64,000 nucleotides of DNA from positions 74,143 to 138,142 of the forward strand of contig OZ248430.1 of the NCBI GenBank assembly GCA_965234335.1, written 5' to 3'. The notes beneath the pieces were generated by a model. It made no database searches. It had not been told where the DNA came from and saw nothing but the letters and a program-made list of their open reading frames with translations. The stretch's first letter is position 1, and each line of letters opens with the position of its first letter. Of the stretch, positions 43,531 through 51,495 are shown in pieces. This DNA is from Leadbetterella lacustris. GTDB taxonomy: Bacteria; Bacteroidota; Bacteroidia; Cytophagales; Spirosomataceae. The position numbers were made by a program, and so were the translations under genes.

Positions 43531-44505
43531 ATGTCTAGAATTTTAACAGGAATACAAGCAAGCGGCCGACCACATTTGGGCAATATTTTGGGTGCCATAG
43601 AGCCAGCAGTGGCCCTGTCGCAAAAGCCAGAAAATGAATCCTTCCTATTTATAGCCGACCTACACTCATTAACAACCGTAAAAGACGCAGCTTTGTTGCA
43701 GTCCAACACAGCTGCGGTGGCTTCGGCTTGGCTCGCTTGTGGTTTTGATGCTGAGAAAAACTTCTTTTACAGACAGTCACGGCTAGCGGGATTTCATACC
43801 GAGCTTTTGTGGTATTTGAGCTGTCTGACGCCATATCCAATGCTTGCTAATGCACATTCATTTAAAGAAAAATCTGACAAGCTCTCTGATGTCAATGCTG
43901 GCCTTTTTACTTACCCCGTTCTTCAAGCGGCCGATATTATACTTTACCAAGCAAACTTTGTCCCAGTTGGCAAAGACCAAAAGCAACATTTGGAAATGTC
44001 TAAAGACATAGCTGCTACTTTTAACAGAGTTTTTGGAGAAGTTTTTGTTTTGCCAGAGCCATTGATTAACGAGTCTGTGATGACAATACCTGGCATTGAT
44101 GGCCAAAAAATGAGCAAGTCTTACAATAATTACATCGATATTTTTTTACCAGAAAAAGAACTGGACAAACAGATAAAAAGAATTGTAACAGACGCCACCC
44201 CTCTAGAGGAACCTAAAAACCCAGATACTTGCCTTGTTTTTAAATTATATGCTCTTCTTGCAGACGAAGGTCAAATATCGTCTATGAGAGAAAAATATGT
44301 AGCTGGAGGTTATGGTTATGGCCACGCAAAAAAAGAATTTTTGGAGCTCATTTTGAGCAAATACAAAACGCAGAGAGAGGTCTTTAATTTCTATATGGAA
44401 AATGCAGATGAACTTGAGACAAAACTTAAAAGCGGCGAAGAGAAGGCAAAAGAAGTGGCTTCTAAAACTATGAATGAAGTTAGGAAACTCCTAAAATTTG
44501 TGTAA
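43531..44505 (+). CDS. trpS: Tryptophanyl-tRNA synthetase
   Basis: This class I aminoacyl-tRNA synthetase charges tRNA-Trp with tryptophan. The 324-residue length is typical. The HIGH-type motif appears as ASGRPHLGNILGA near residues 10-22. The KMSKS motif is intact as GQKMSKSYNN near residue 192. Substrate-pocket sequences include LQAADIILYQANFVPVGKDQKQHLEMSKDIA. It is the first gene of a three-gene + unit with a PAP2 phosphatase and a DUF2147 protein. Confidence 0.96.
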   Translation: MSRILTGIQASGRPHLGNILGAIEPAVALSQKPENESFLFIADLHSLTTVKDAALLQSNTAAVASAWLACGFDAEKNFFYRQSRLAGFHTELLWYLSCLTPYPMLANAHSFKEKSDKLSDVNAGLFTYPVLQAADIILYQANFVPVGKDQKQHLEMSKDIAATFNRVFGEVFVLPEPLINESVMTIPGIDGQKMSKSYNNYIDIFLPEKELDKQIKRIVTDATPLEEPKNPDTCLVFKLYALLADEGQISSMREKYVAGGYGYGHAKKEFLELILSKYKTQREVFNFYMENADELETKLKSGEEKAKEVASKTMNEVRKLLKFV

Positions 44506-44507
44506 AG

Positions 44508-45056
44508 TTGATTGAAATAATTTTAGACTTTGATAAACAGCTGTTTCTAATCCTAAATGGTTTCCATACACCTTGGTTGGACACCGCAATGCTGTTTTTT
44601 TCAAAATCAAAAGTCTGGATTCCTTTATATGCGATTATAATTTTTTATTTGTTCAGAAACTTCGGATTAAAAGGTGGGGTAAGATTCGTGGCATTGATAG
44701 TGTTGTCTGTTGGTATGAGCGATTTTGTTACTTCTGGAATTATGAAGCCCTTTTTTCAAAGATTAAGACCCTGTCATGATTTCTTAAACGAAATGACATT
44801 GGTGGGGAATTGTGGCGGAAAGTACGGATTTGCTAGTTCGCACGCGGCTAACAGCTTTGCTTTGTTTTACTGTATTTTTAAAATATTTAGCAAGAAACAT
44901 TTCTGGACAGTTTGCATTTTGGGCTGGGCAATAATCGTTAGTTACAGTCGTATATATCTAGGGGTTCATTTTCCTTTAGATGTGTTTTTTGGAGGCCTTA
45001 TTGGAGTTTTATCCTCCACCTTTATTTTTAAACTAAACAAATCAATAACTAGATGA
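44508..45056 (+). CDS. PAP2 family membrane phosphatase, TTG start
   Basis: This 182-residue membrane protein has the three phosphatidate-phosphatase motifs: KPFFQRLRP (KxxxxxxRP), SSHAANSFA (variant of PSGH) and YSRIYLGVHFPLD (SRxxxxxHxxxD). There are five to six hydrophobic segments. Likely substrates are lipid phosphates such as undecaprenyl diphosphate, phosphatidate or lipid A phosphate. No ATG precedes the first helix; the TTG at 44508, two bases after the trpS stop, is the only suitable start. It overlaps the next gene as ATGA. Confidence 0.9.
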   Translation: MIEIILDFDKQLFLILNGFHTPWLDTAMLFFSKSKVWIPLYAIIIFYLFRNFGLKGGVRFVALIVLSVGMSDFVTSGIMKPFFQRLRPCHDFLNEMTLVGNCGGKYGFASSHAANSFALFYCIFKIFSKKHFWTVCILGWAIIVSYSRIYLGVHFPLDVFFGGLIGVLSSTFIFKLNKSITR

Positions 45057-45481
45057 AAAAAGTATTTTCAATAGTCTTTCTCCTTCTAGCACTTACGTTT
45101 AACCTTTCTGCACAAGATATCACTAAAGGCACTTGGTACAATGAAGAAAAAAATGCTAAACTTCAGTTTTATGAAACAAACGGTAAGTTATTTGGCAAAA
45201 TAGTGTGGCTAAAAGACCCAGATAAAAATGGAAAACCTCTTTTAGATCAGTTTAATCCTAACGACAAACTTAAAAGTGCTCCGCTTTTGGGATTAGTTTT
45301 TTTGAAAAATTTCCAGAAAGGTGGAGAAAAAGCATGGAAAGATGGGACGATTTATGACCCAAATAGTGGTAAAACATACGCTAGCAATATGAAATTGGTT
45401 AGCCCAACCCAATTAGACGTAAGGGGTTATATAGGAATATCGCTCATTGGCAGGACGTCAAAATTCACGAAGGCTGATTAA
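45053..45481 (+). CDS. DUF2147 domain-containing exported protein
   Basis: This 142-residue protein has a signal peptide (residues 1-20, FNLSAQ) and a DUF2147 domain: TKGTWYNEEKNAKLQFYETNGKLFGKIVWLK, DQFNPN, WKDGTIYDPNSGKTYASNMKL and VRGYIGISLIGRTSKFTK. The family forms a small periplasmic beta-barrel of unknown function. It is last in the trpS-PAP2 unit, overlapping the preceding stop, and a terminator follows 24 bases later. Confidence 0.9.
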   Translation: MKKVFSIVFLLLALTFNLSAQDITKGTWYNEEKNAKLQFYETNGKLFGKIVWLKDPDKNGKPLLDQFNPNDKLKSAPLLGLVFLKNFQKGGEKAWKDGTIYDPNSGKTYASNMKLVSPTQLDVRGYIGISLIGRTSKFTKAD

Positions 45482-45504
45482 GAATCTATATCTGAGGATA
45501 CTAA

Positions 45505-45541
45505 AAAGCCTTCCTTAAGTATTGCAACTTAGGAAGGCTTT
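45505..45541. terminator. Intrinsic terminator after the DUF2147 gene
   Basis: An inverted repeat AAAGCCTTCCT..AAGT / ACTT.AGGAAGGCTTT (about 15 pairs with one bulge, loop ATTGCA) has short T-runs on both strands, so it may also serve the convergent DinB gene. Confidence 0.85.
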
Positions 45542-45557
45542 ATTATAATTTCTTATT

Positions 45558-46112
45558 TTAGATAAAATCGTCTTCTAAATCATCCTCAAAATATCTGCTT
45601 TCGGTATAATCGTCATCTACTGCCTTACCGCCTTTACTAGCTAGTTTCTTTATTATGGCTATTTGGCCAGAGTGGTATAAGTCGTGGTGAATTATACCAT
45701 TAAGGAGCGTGTTAAAGTTATACTCTGCCCCAGGAACAATTTCTTGCAAAAAAGAATCTTCTTTGGTTTCCAATTCTTTTATAAGTTCGTCGTGGCTAAG
45801 GGTCAGTTCCATCATAAGCGTTTCTAACTCAAACTGGTCAATTTTACCAATATTCCCCCAGTTTGCTTTCTCGTCAGAAATATTATAGTTCTCGTCACCT
45901 TGCATTTTTTTTACAGCAAACAGCCTCCAGCTGGTTATGTGATAAAGCAACTCTGCAATGTTGTGAATATTTCCTGCCGAAAAAGACGCTTCCTTTACTG
46001 TGAGGCCTTTGGCAAGCTCCAAAACCGAAGGGCCGTGCCATGCACCACCATGAAATGCGGTATTAAAAAGATTTTTTAAGTTTTCGATGTTAATGTTTGT
46101 ATTATTAGCCAT
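45558..46112 (-). CDS. DinB-like/YfiT four-helix protein (copy 2)
   Basis: This 184-residue DinB superfamily protein is mostly helical. Candidate metal ligands are the histidines of NIAELLYHITSWR and GIIHHDLYHSGQIAII. The family forms a four-helix bundle, and many members are thiol-dependent transferases or have no known activity. It is a tandem neighbour of the next gene (13-base gap) with clear similarity along its length (AWHGPSVLELAKGL and AWHGPSVMEIINSL), so the pair arose by duplication. The tail (about 20 residues) is acidic. Confidence 0.85.
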   Translation of the reverse strand: MANNTNINIENLKNLFNTAFHGGAWHGPSVLELAKGLTVKEASFSAGNIHNIAELLYHITSWRLFAVKKMQGDENYNISDEKANWGNIGKIDQFELETLMMELTLSHDELIKELETKEDSFLQEIVPGAEYNFNTLLNGIIHHDLYHSGQIAIIKKLASKGGKAVDDDYTESRYFEDDLEDDFI

Positions 46113-46125
46113 ATCAACGAGGTTT

Positions 46126-46584
46126 TCACTGCCACAACACCCATATCATACCCAAGTGGTAGGTGTCGTGCTGAATTAATCCATTTAGTAGTTTATAAAA
46201 ATTATAATATTCTCCAGGTACGTTTTTTTGTAAAATATCGTCATCATATTTTTCCAATTCAGCTATAAGTGCAAAATGCTGTTTTTTGAGATACTCTATC
46301 AATTCGTTGAAATTGTCAGGGTTTGTCATTTCGGCGGTACCCCAATTGTCTTCTTCGGTTTCTAGACTGTAATGTATATTGTCGTTGAGTTTTTCAATTG
46401 TAAACTTCCTCCAAGCAGCCAAATGATAAATGTGCTGAGCAATAGTTTGACTTGAGAAGTTTTGAACTTGAGATACTTTTTCTAGTGGTAAACTATTGAT
46501 GATTTCCATAACAGAAGGGCCATGCCATGCGTCTCCGCGAAATACTGTATCAAGATTGTCGATGATTAATTCTAATGCCTTCAT
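46126..46584 (-). CDS. DinB-like/YfiT four-helix protein (copy 1)
   Basis: This 152-residue paralogue of the downstream gene shares RGDAWHGPSV, HIYHLAAWRKF and LLNGLIQHDTYHLGMI, with the same three-histidine arrangement expected for metal binding in DinB proteins. It ends early in WVLWQ, about 20 residues shorter than its partner, and lacks the acidic tail. It is probably the first gene of a two-gene unit. Confidence 0.85.
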   Translation of the reverse strand: MKALELIIDNLDTVFRGDAWHGPSVMEIINSLPLEKVSQVQNFSSQTIAQHIYHLAAWRKFTIEKLNDNIHYSLETEEDNWGTAEMTNPDNFNELIEYLKKQHFALIAELEKYDDDILQKNVPGEYYNFYKLLNGLIQHDTYHLGMIWVLWQ

Positions 46585-46693
46585 TCGTTTTTAGAAATAT
46601 TTGCAAAAATGATAAAAATCTATTTCAGAATTCATTTTTTGAGCTAAAAAAACAGAAAATATTTATTCTTTAAAGAATTTCGATTGTGTTTCT

Positions 46694-47719
46694 TTAGTAA
46701 TCTCTACCTTTCCAAACTATCTTTTTTGCAAACAAATAGTGTAAAAACTGGAGTAGCCAAGCGAGAGGCAAATACAATGCAAAAAGCGGAAGGTATTTTG
46801 CATAACCCGACAATTTGAGTTTTGACTCAAATCGGAGTACTAAAAAACTGTAAAAACTAAAAGAAATTAGAAATATAATAAGTGACGTTTTCCAAGAGAT
46901 AACAGCTATCAGTGCATACAAAGGAAGCGAAACAGCCTGCATGATGCCTAGATATAAGGGGCCAGAATTGGATTCTATAGCTCCCTGTATCCACCGAATT
47001 CGTTGCTCAAAATAATCCTCGGGCGGCACAGTATATGCCACCACTTCAGGAATAAAAACCTGCCTAAAATCGTAACCTTCGGCGATTATTTTTTTATATA
47101 AGGTGTAGTCTTCCACTATGCTAAATCCTATTTTTTCATAGCCTCCGGCAGCAAAATAAGCCTCTTTTAATACAGCCATGTTGTTACCCATGCCCGTAGT
47201 GGGTATGTTTCGATCCGAAAATAATTTATTGACCGTAAGTACACAAAGCCATTCTAAGGCTTGCATGCTAGATGTAAAGCTATCATGTTTCATACCGGTT
47301 ACGCCCACCATCACACCAATCCCTTTTGTGTTTTCAGCCCTGTTGTCCATTTTATTTTCTAATTCCGAAAGCATTCCTTTAATCCACTGACTCGGCAAAG
47401 CCACGTCAGCATCCGTAAAAAAAATATATTTGCCGATGGTTTGGTGCATTATTTTTGCAAGTGCCCGAGTTTTACCTTTTAGTTCTTCGTTTGTTTGCCT
47501 TTCTGGAATATCCACCACTGTAATCCAGGGCTTTCCGTTTGCAAATTTTTGCATTATCTGAAGGGTGTCGTCAGAGGAATTGTCGTTAGCAAGTATTATT
47601 TGTAAGCTTTCTCTAGGATAATCAATTGTTTCTAAAGATTCGAGCATTCGATGAATACCCTTTGCTTCGTTTCTTGCTGGTATCAAAACACTTACGGGTA
47701 TGGCTGTTGTTGTCGACAT
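46694..47719 (-). CDS. Family 2 glycosyltransferase, membrane-associated
   Basis: This 341-residue processive-type GT2 enzyme has a catalytic domain over about residues 1-240. VLIPARNEAKGI is at the N-terminus, NDNSSDDT is the nucleotide-sugar Asp pair, FTDADVALP is the DxD motif and QRIRWIQGA is the QxxRW acceptor motif. Three hydrophobic segments follow at the C-terminus. It should transfer a sugar from a nucleotide donor to a lipid or growing polymer at the inner membrane. No other glycan genes are adjacent, so the product is unknown. Confidence 0.9.
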   Translation of the reverse strand: MSTTTAIPVSVLIPARNEAKGIHRMLESLETIDYPRESLQIILANDNSSDDTLQIMQKFANGKPWITVVDIPERQTNEELKGKTRALAKIMHQTIGKYIFFTDADVALPSQWIKGMLSELENKMDNRAENTKGIGVMVGVTGMKHDSFTSSMQALEWLCVLTVNKLFSDRNIPTTGMGNNMAVLKEAYFAAGGYEKIGFSIVEDYTLYKKIIAEGYDFRQVFIPEVVAYTVPPEDYFEQRIRWIQGAIESNSGPLYLGIMQAVSLPLYALIAVISWKTSLIIFLISFSFYSFLVLRFESKLKLSGYAKYLPLFALYLPLAWLLQFLHYLFAKKIVWKGRDY

Positions 47720-47838
47720 AAGTTTTGTTTGATGTACTATTAGGCATTAATTATATTTAAAATGCAAAAATTACAATTTTTACAATAATTTCAATAATTA
47801 TTCCGGTTTTTTGCGTTTAATTTCTCCGATGATATGGT

Positions 47839-49710
47839 TTATGATAAATACTCCCAAGCACTTTTATATGCATCAATGGACTCAGCATATTGAATGAAGT
47901 CTGAATAATAGTTAAAATTACCAATAGTGGCACTATCACCCACCACTACCAATAGTTTTCTGGCTCGTGTCATGGCCACGTTCATCCTACGAGTATCAGC
48001 CACAAAGCCTATTTCTCCATCCGAGTTTGAACGTGTCATAGATATAAAAACAGCATCGCGTTCTTGACCTTGAAAGCTATCAATGGTGTTCACCGAAATA
48101 TTTGTAAAATAGGGCTTAAGAATGCTCGAGGCCTTTACGTATTCGTTCAGTATTTGAATTTGCTGTTTATATGGACTGATAATCGCTATGCTAGGACTTG
48201 GATTGTTTTGCCAATTTTCCATTAAATCTTCTACTCTTTTTACCAAAAATGCGGCCTCTTCCGGATTGGTCGAACTTGTGCCCTCTAATTTTTCATCAAA
48301 GCCACAGCCTGCAGTATCTATGAATTGTAAAGGGGTCAAATCGGGTAAAATACGGCGGAAGGCCACCGAATTATGTGCCTTTAAGTTGTTGCTATAGAAA
48401 GTTTTTGAAGAATGAGCCATAATTTGTTCATTCATTCTGTATTGAGTATCGAGCAAAACTACCGCCTCAGGCTGTTTTTCTACGAGTTTTTCTAGAAGTG
48501 TCTTTTCCAAGCCTTTTTTTGCTGCTTCTTGAGATTTGATGGTAGGAGGGAGTTGGCAATGGTCTCCTGCCAAGATAACTTTTTTAGCCTTCAATATCGG
48601 AATCCAACATGCTGGCTCTAAAGCCTGACCTGCTTCGTCAATCACAACGGTATCATAGTCGTATTTTCCAACCGAATAATGATTAGAACCTACCAAAGTG
48701 GCGGTTACTACTTGTGTTTTGGTGGCCAAGTCATCCAGAATGTACTGTTCGGTCTTATCCACTTCCTTCATTATTTTGTGGGCTTCGTCGAACAGTGCCT
48801 TACGCTGATCTCTTTCTGCCTTTCCAAAATTACGCTTGTATTTATGGGCCATGTTTTTGTATTCATTGGCCTGGATTTTAAGTTTTTTTATGTCTTTATA
48901 CGCCGGATGCTCCTTCATTTTACCGTCTAATGTAAGGGCCGACAAACTTTCTGAAACCCTTACCGGATTACCTACTCGCATCACATTTAAGCCAGCCTCT
49001 GAAAGTTTTTCAGAAAGCAAATCTACTGCGGCATTGCTTGGTGCCACTACCAATATTTTTTCGTTTTTCTCTCTGGCCAATTTCGTGATGGCAGCTACCA
49101 AAGTGGTGGTTTTGCCAGTGCCAGGAGGGCCATGAACAACAGCCAACTCATTGGCATTTAAAATCTTGGCGATTGCTCTGTTTTGAGATTCGTTCAGCTT
49201 TTGTTCGGCAGTATAAATTTCAGTAAGCTTGAATGTAGGCGATTTTATTCCTTTTATTACGTCTTTATTTTCAGCGTTTTCTGCTTTTTTCAAGGCCGAG
49301 AACATCTCTTCGTACGAGGTGTTGTCGAATAGTACTTCTAGCCCTAATTTTCCATCACGACTCCACTCGGGTAGTTCGTCAGTTCTGAGGTTGAGTTTTA
49401 GCCTGTTTCCTCCTTGATGTGTCACTACGCCCTCTATTTTATCCACTTTTGGGTCGTGATTTGAGAACAACACTACGGGAATTCCGAATCTAAACTGATG
49501 CGGTAAATCTTGGTGCGTAGTACGTTCAAATTCTACCGTGAGATAATCTCCTCGGCCTAATTCTTGGCCTCTGATAGCCACAGGGTACCACGTGAGGCCA
49601 TTGGCACGTCGTTCGCTGATAGAAGCCGATTCGGTAAGCTTTTTATATTGTGCTTGATCTTCAAGTTTTTCTATTTTCAGTAATTCCGCTAAATCTTTGA
49701 AATAATCCAT
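47839..49710 (-). CDS. Superfamily 1 DNA/RNA helicase (UPF1/IGHMBP2-like)
   Basis: This 623-residue AAA_11/AAA_12 helicase has Walker A as HGPPGTGKTTTL near residues 194-205, motif II as VIDEAGQALEPACW, motif III as LAGDHCQLPPT, LLDTQYRMNEQI, and the C-terminal motifs SPYKQQIQIL, TIDSFQGQERDAVFISMTRSN and RMNVAMTRARKLLVVVGD. The N-terminal 180 residues form the beta-barrel (1B) region. Bacteroidetes homologues are common, probably 5'-3' nucleic acid unwinding enzymes with unassigned targets. It is monocistronic and divergent from satD. Confidence 0.93.
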   Translation of the reverse strand: MDYFKDLAELLKIEKLEDQAQYKKLTESASISERRANGLTWYPVAIRGQELGRGDYLTVEFERTTHQDLPHQFRFGIPVVLFSNHDPKVDKIEGVVTHQGGNRLKLNLRTDELPEWSRDGKLGLEVLFDNTSYEEMFSALKKAENAENKDVIKGIKSPTFKLTEIYTAEQKLNESQNRAIAKILNANELAVVHGPPGTGKTTTLVAAITKLAREKNEKILVVAPSNAAVDLLSEKLSEAGLNVMRVGNPVRVSESLSALTLDGKMKEHPAYKDIKKLKIQANEYKNMAHKYKRNFGKAERDQRKALFDEAHKIMKEVDKTEQYILDDLATKTQVVTATLVGSNHYSVGKYDYDTVVIDEAGQALEPACWIPILKAKKVILAGDHCQLPPTIKSQEAAKKGLEKTLLEKLVEKQPEAVVLLDTQYRMNEQIMAHSSKTFYSNNLKAHNSVAFRRILPDLTPLQFIDTAGCGFDEKLEGTSSTNPEEAAFLVKRVEDLMENWQNNPSPSIAIISPYKQQIQILNEYVKASSILKPYFTNISVNTIDSFQGQERDAVFISMTRSNSDGEIGFVADTRRMNVAMTRARKLLVVVGDSATIGNFNYYSDFIQYAESIDAYKSAWEYLS

Positions 49711-49823
49711 TTAGGATGTTTTTTTGGGTACAAAGATAAGGGTAAGAACATCGAAAGCCTATTCAATGGACATTTTGAATAAAAAGCACTCTAAATATAA
49801 ATTTAAAGTATATTTTTAGAAAA

Positions 49824-49927
49824 TATCGGCTCTAAAGCCGATAATAAAGATTATCTGCTTAAAAGCCGATAATTAAAAATATCTGCTAATTGACCGATAA
49901 TTGCAAATATCTGCTTATTAGCCGATA
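49824..49927. repeat. Four 20-base inverted-repeat operators at an exact 28-base period upstream of satD
   Basis: Each unit is TATCkGCT-N4-AGCCGATA. Units begin at 49824, 49852, 49880 and 49908, so the period is exactly 28 bases with 8-base A/T-rich spacers. Unit 1 is a perfect inverted repeat (TATCGGCT/AGCCGATA). Units 2-4 share the same left half TATCTGCT, and unit 3 has the right half GACCGATA. The last unit ends three bases before the -33 box of the satD promoter, an activator-type position. This is most likely a cooperative transcription-factor binding array. Confidence 0.85.
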
Positions 49928-49930
49928 TTT

Positions 49931-49961
49931 TTTGAAAATATGCATTCTGGTATTATATTTG
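49931..49961 (+). promoter_or_regulatory. satD promoter, full Bacteroidetes consensus
   Basis: TTTG (49931-49934), 19-base spacer, TATATTTG (49954-49961) match the TTTG-N19-TAnnTTTG consensus exactly. Transcription would begin near 49968, 11 bases before the ATG. Confidence 0.75.
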
Positions 49962-49978
49962 AATGTTTTTAAAATAAT

Positions 49979-50581
49979 ATGGAAGCAATAATTACAGGTG
50001 ACTTGATGAATTCAAGGCTGGTTGACCCCAACGAGTGGATGCCTGCATTGAAAAAAGTGCTCAAACAATACGGTAAAGAACCTAAAAATTGGGAAATATT
50101 CAGAGGCGATAGTTTTCAGTTAAACACCAAGCCCGAGGATGCCCTAATGGCCGCAATTTTTATAAAAGCCGAAATAAAGCAATGGAAAGATTTAGACGTA
50201 AGAATAGGAATAGGAATAGGTGAAATTACCTATCAAGCTGCCAAGATTACGGAATCCAACGGAACGGCGTTTTTGAACTCCGGAGCGTGTTTTGAAGAAT
50301 TAAAAAAGCAAACACTTGCCATCAAATCACCCAATAAAGACTTGGACGAAACGCTGAATTTGATGATAGAACTGGCTTCGCTCACCATAGATCGGTGGAC
50401 AGAAACCGCAGCCAAACTAATCAAAATAAAAATTGAAAATCCGACATCAAATCAAAAAGACTTGGCCAATATGCTCAACAAAACAGCACAAGGTACCATA
50501 AGCGAGGGATTGAAAAGAGGTGGCTACGACGAAATTCAGAAACTTTTGGATTATTATAGACTCAAAATCAATGAATTATGA
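49979..50581 (+). CDS. satD: SatD family protein with C-terminal HTH-like segment
   Basis: This 200-residue soluble protein resembles SatD (named from an acid-tolerance operon of Streptococcus mutans). The N-terminal two thirds reads like a nucleotide-cyclase/GGDEF-type fold: Asp8 in ITGDLMNSR, Asp44 in FRGDSFQ, and VRIGIGIGE at 74-82. These are positions where class III cyclases hold two metal aspartates and a beta-strand. Residues about 159-183 (KDLANMLNKTAQGTISEGLKRG) look like a helix-turn-helix. I infer a nucleotide-sensing or nucleotide-making DNA-binding protein that may bind the operator array just upstream. The stop overlaps the DUF3307 start (ATGA). Family name likely; function inferred. 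Confidence 0.8.
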   Translation: MEAIITGDLMNSRLVDPNEWMPALKKVLKQYGKEPKNWEIFRGDSFQLNTKPEDALMAAIFIKAEIKQWKDLDVRIGIGIGEITYQAAKITESNGTAFLNSGACFEELKKQTLAIKSPNKDLDETLNLMIELASLTIDRWTETAAKLIKIKIENPTSNQKDLANMLNKTAQGTISEGLKRGGYDEIQKLLDYYRLKINEL

Positions 50582-51282
50582 CAACTTGGGTATTGAAACT
50601 TACTCTCGCACATCTATTGGGGGATTTTATGCTTCAGCCCGACAAATGGATTGAAAACAAGAATAGAAAAACATATAAATCGAAGTACCTCTATTATCAT
50701 ATTATTATACACTTTGTGTTACTTTTGGTAGTTTTAGAATTCGATTTTAAATATTGGACAGCCTTAATTATTATTCCAATCTCGCATTGTGTGATTGATT
50801 TGGGAAAGCTTATTTTAAGAAAAAAAATAGAGACAAAAGCTTTGTTTTTTATAGATCAAGCCTTGCATTTTTTAGTGATTTTTTTTGTAACTAAGCTTTA
50901 TTTCTCATTTCAATTTGACTTTACTCAGGTATTTACGCCAAAAGTATTATTGCTTTTAACAGCATTTTTATCAATAAGCTACGTGGCCTCTGTGATAATA
51001 AAAATATTGATTTCAAAATGGAAACAAGAAAATGAAGCCACAAATGCCGCTGGAAAATACATTGGAATAATGGAGCGGATTTTAGTTTTCGTTTTTATAG
51101 TTCTGAACCAATGGGAAGGAGTAGGTTTCTTGTTGGCAGCCAAGTCTGTTTTTAGGTTTGGAGATTTGACCAAAAGCCATGAAGTGAGACTGACAGAATA
51201 CATATTGATAGGCACCTTGTTGAGCTTCGGAATTGCGATTGGAATTGCTTTAGCCTATCAAAAACTCTTAAAATTTGTTTAA
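50578..51282 (+). CDS. DUF3307 domain-containing membrane protein
   Basis: This 234-residue protein has about six hydrophobic segments. The N-terminal motif LTLAHLLGDFMLQPDKW is the DUF3307 hallmark. Further polar residues lie in predicted helices (SHCVIDLGK, IDQALHFLV), which could form a substrate or metal site within the membrane. It is translationally coupled to satD (four-base overlap), and this gene pair recurs as neighbours in other bacteria to my knowledge. A membrane sensor or transporter controlled by SatD is a plausible reading, but no activity is known. Confidence 0.88.
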   Translation: MTTWVLKLTLAHLLGDFMLQPDKWIENKNRKTYKSKYLYYHIIIHFVLLLVVLEFDFKYWTALIIIPISHCVIDLGKLILRKKIETKALFFIDQALHFLVIFFVTKLYFSFQFDFTQVFTPKVLLLLTAFLSISYVASVIIKILISKWKQENEATNAAGKYIGIMERILVFVFIVLNQWEGVGFLLAAKSVFRFGDLTKSHEVRLTEYILIGTLLSFGIAIGIALAYQKLLKFV

Positions 51283-51283
51283 A

Positions 51284-51493
51284 ATGGATCCATTACACGG
51301 TGTCACGCTCGAAAAAATCTTGATTTATTTGGTGGAAAACCTCGGCTGGGAGGCTATGTACACAGAGGTAAGAGTAAACTGTTTCAAATTTGATGCAAGT
51401 ATAAAATCAAGCTTGACATTTCTCCGAAAAACACCTTGGGCAAGAACAAAAGTGGAGCAATTGTATATTCGAGAAATCAAAAACAAGGCATAA
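51284..51493 (+). CDS. VF530 family (DUF2132) DNA-binding-like small protein
   Basis: This 69-residue protein has the complete VF530/DUF2132 sequence pattern: DPLHGVTLEKILIYLVENLGW, then RVNCFKFDASIKSSLTFLRKTPWARTKVEQLYI. Its fold is reported as a small helical DNA-binding-like domain of unknown role. ATG 51284 follows the DUF3307 stop by one base, with TTG 51275 as an unlikely alternative. It completes the satD unit and ends two bases from the convergent AraC gene. Confidence 0.92.
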   Translation: MDPLHGVTLEKILIYLVENLGWEAMYTEVRVNCFKFDASIKSSLTFLRKTPWARTKVEQLYIREIKNKA

Positions 51494-51495
51494 AT

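Noticed and set aside
49824..49927. CRISPR-like array (20-base repeats, 8-base spacers)
   Set aside because: The repeats are palindromic operators, spacers are only 8 bases and A/T-rich, there are four units, no cas genes, and a promoter with a regulator gene follows directly.
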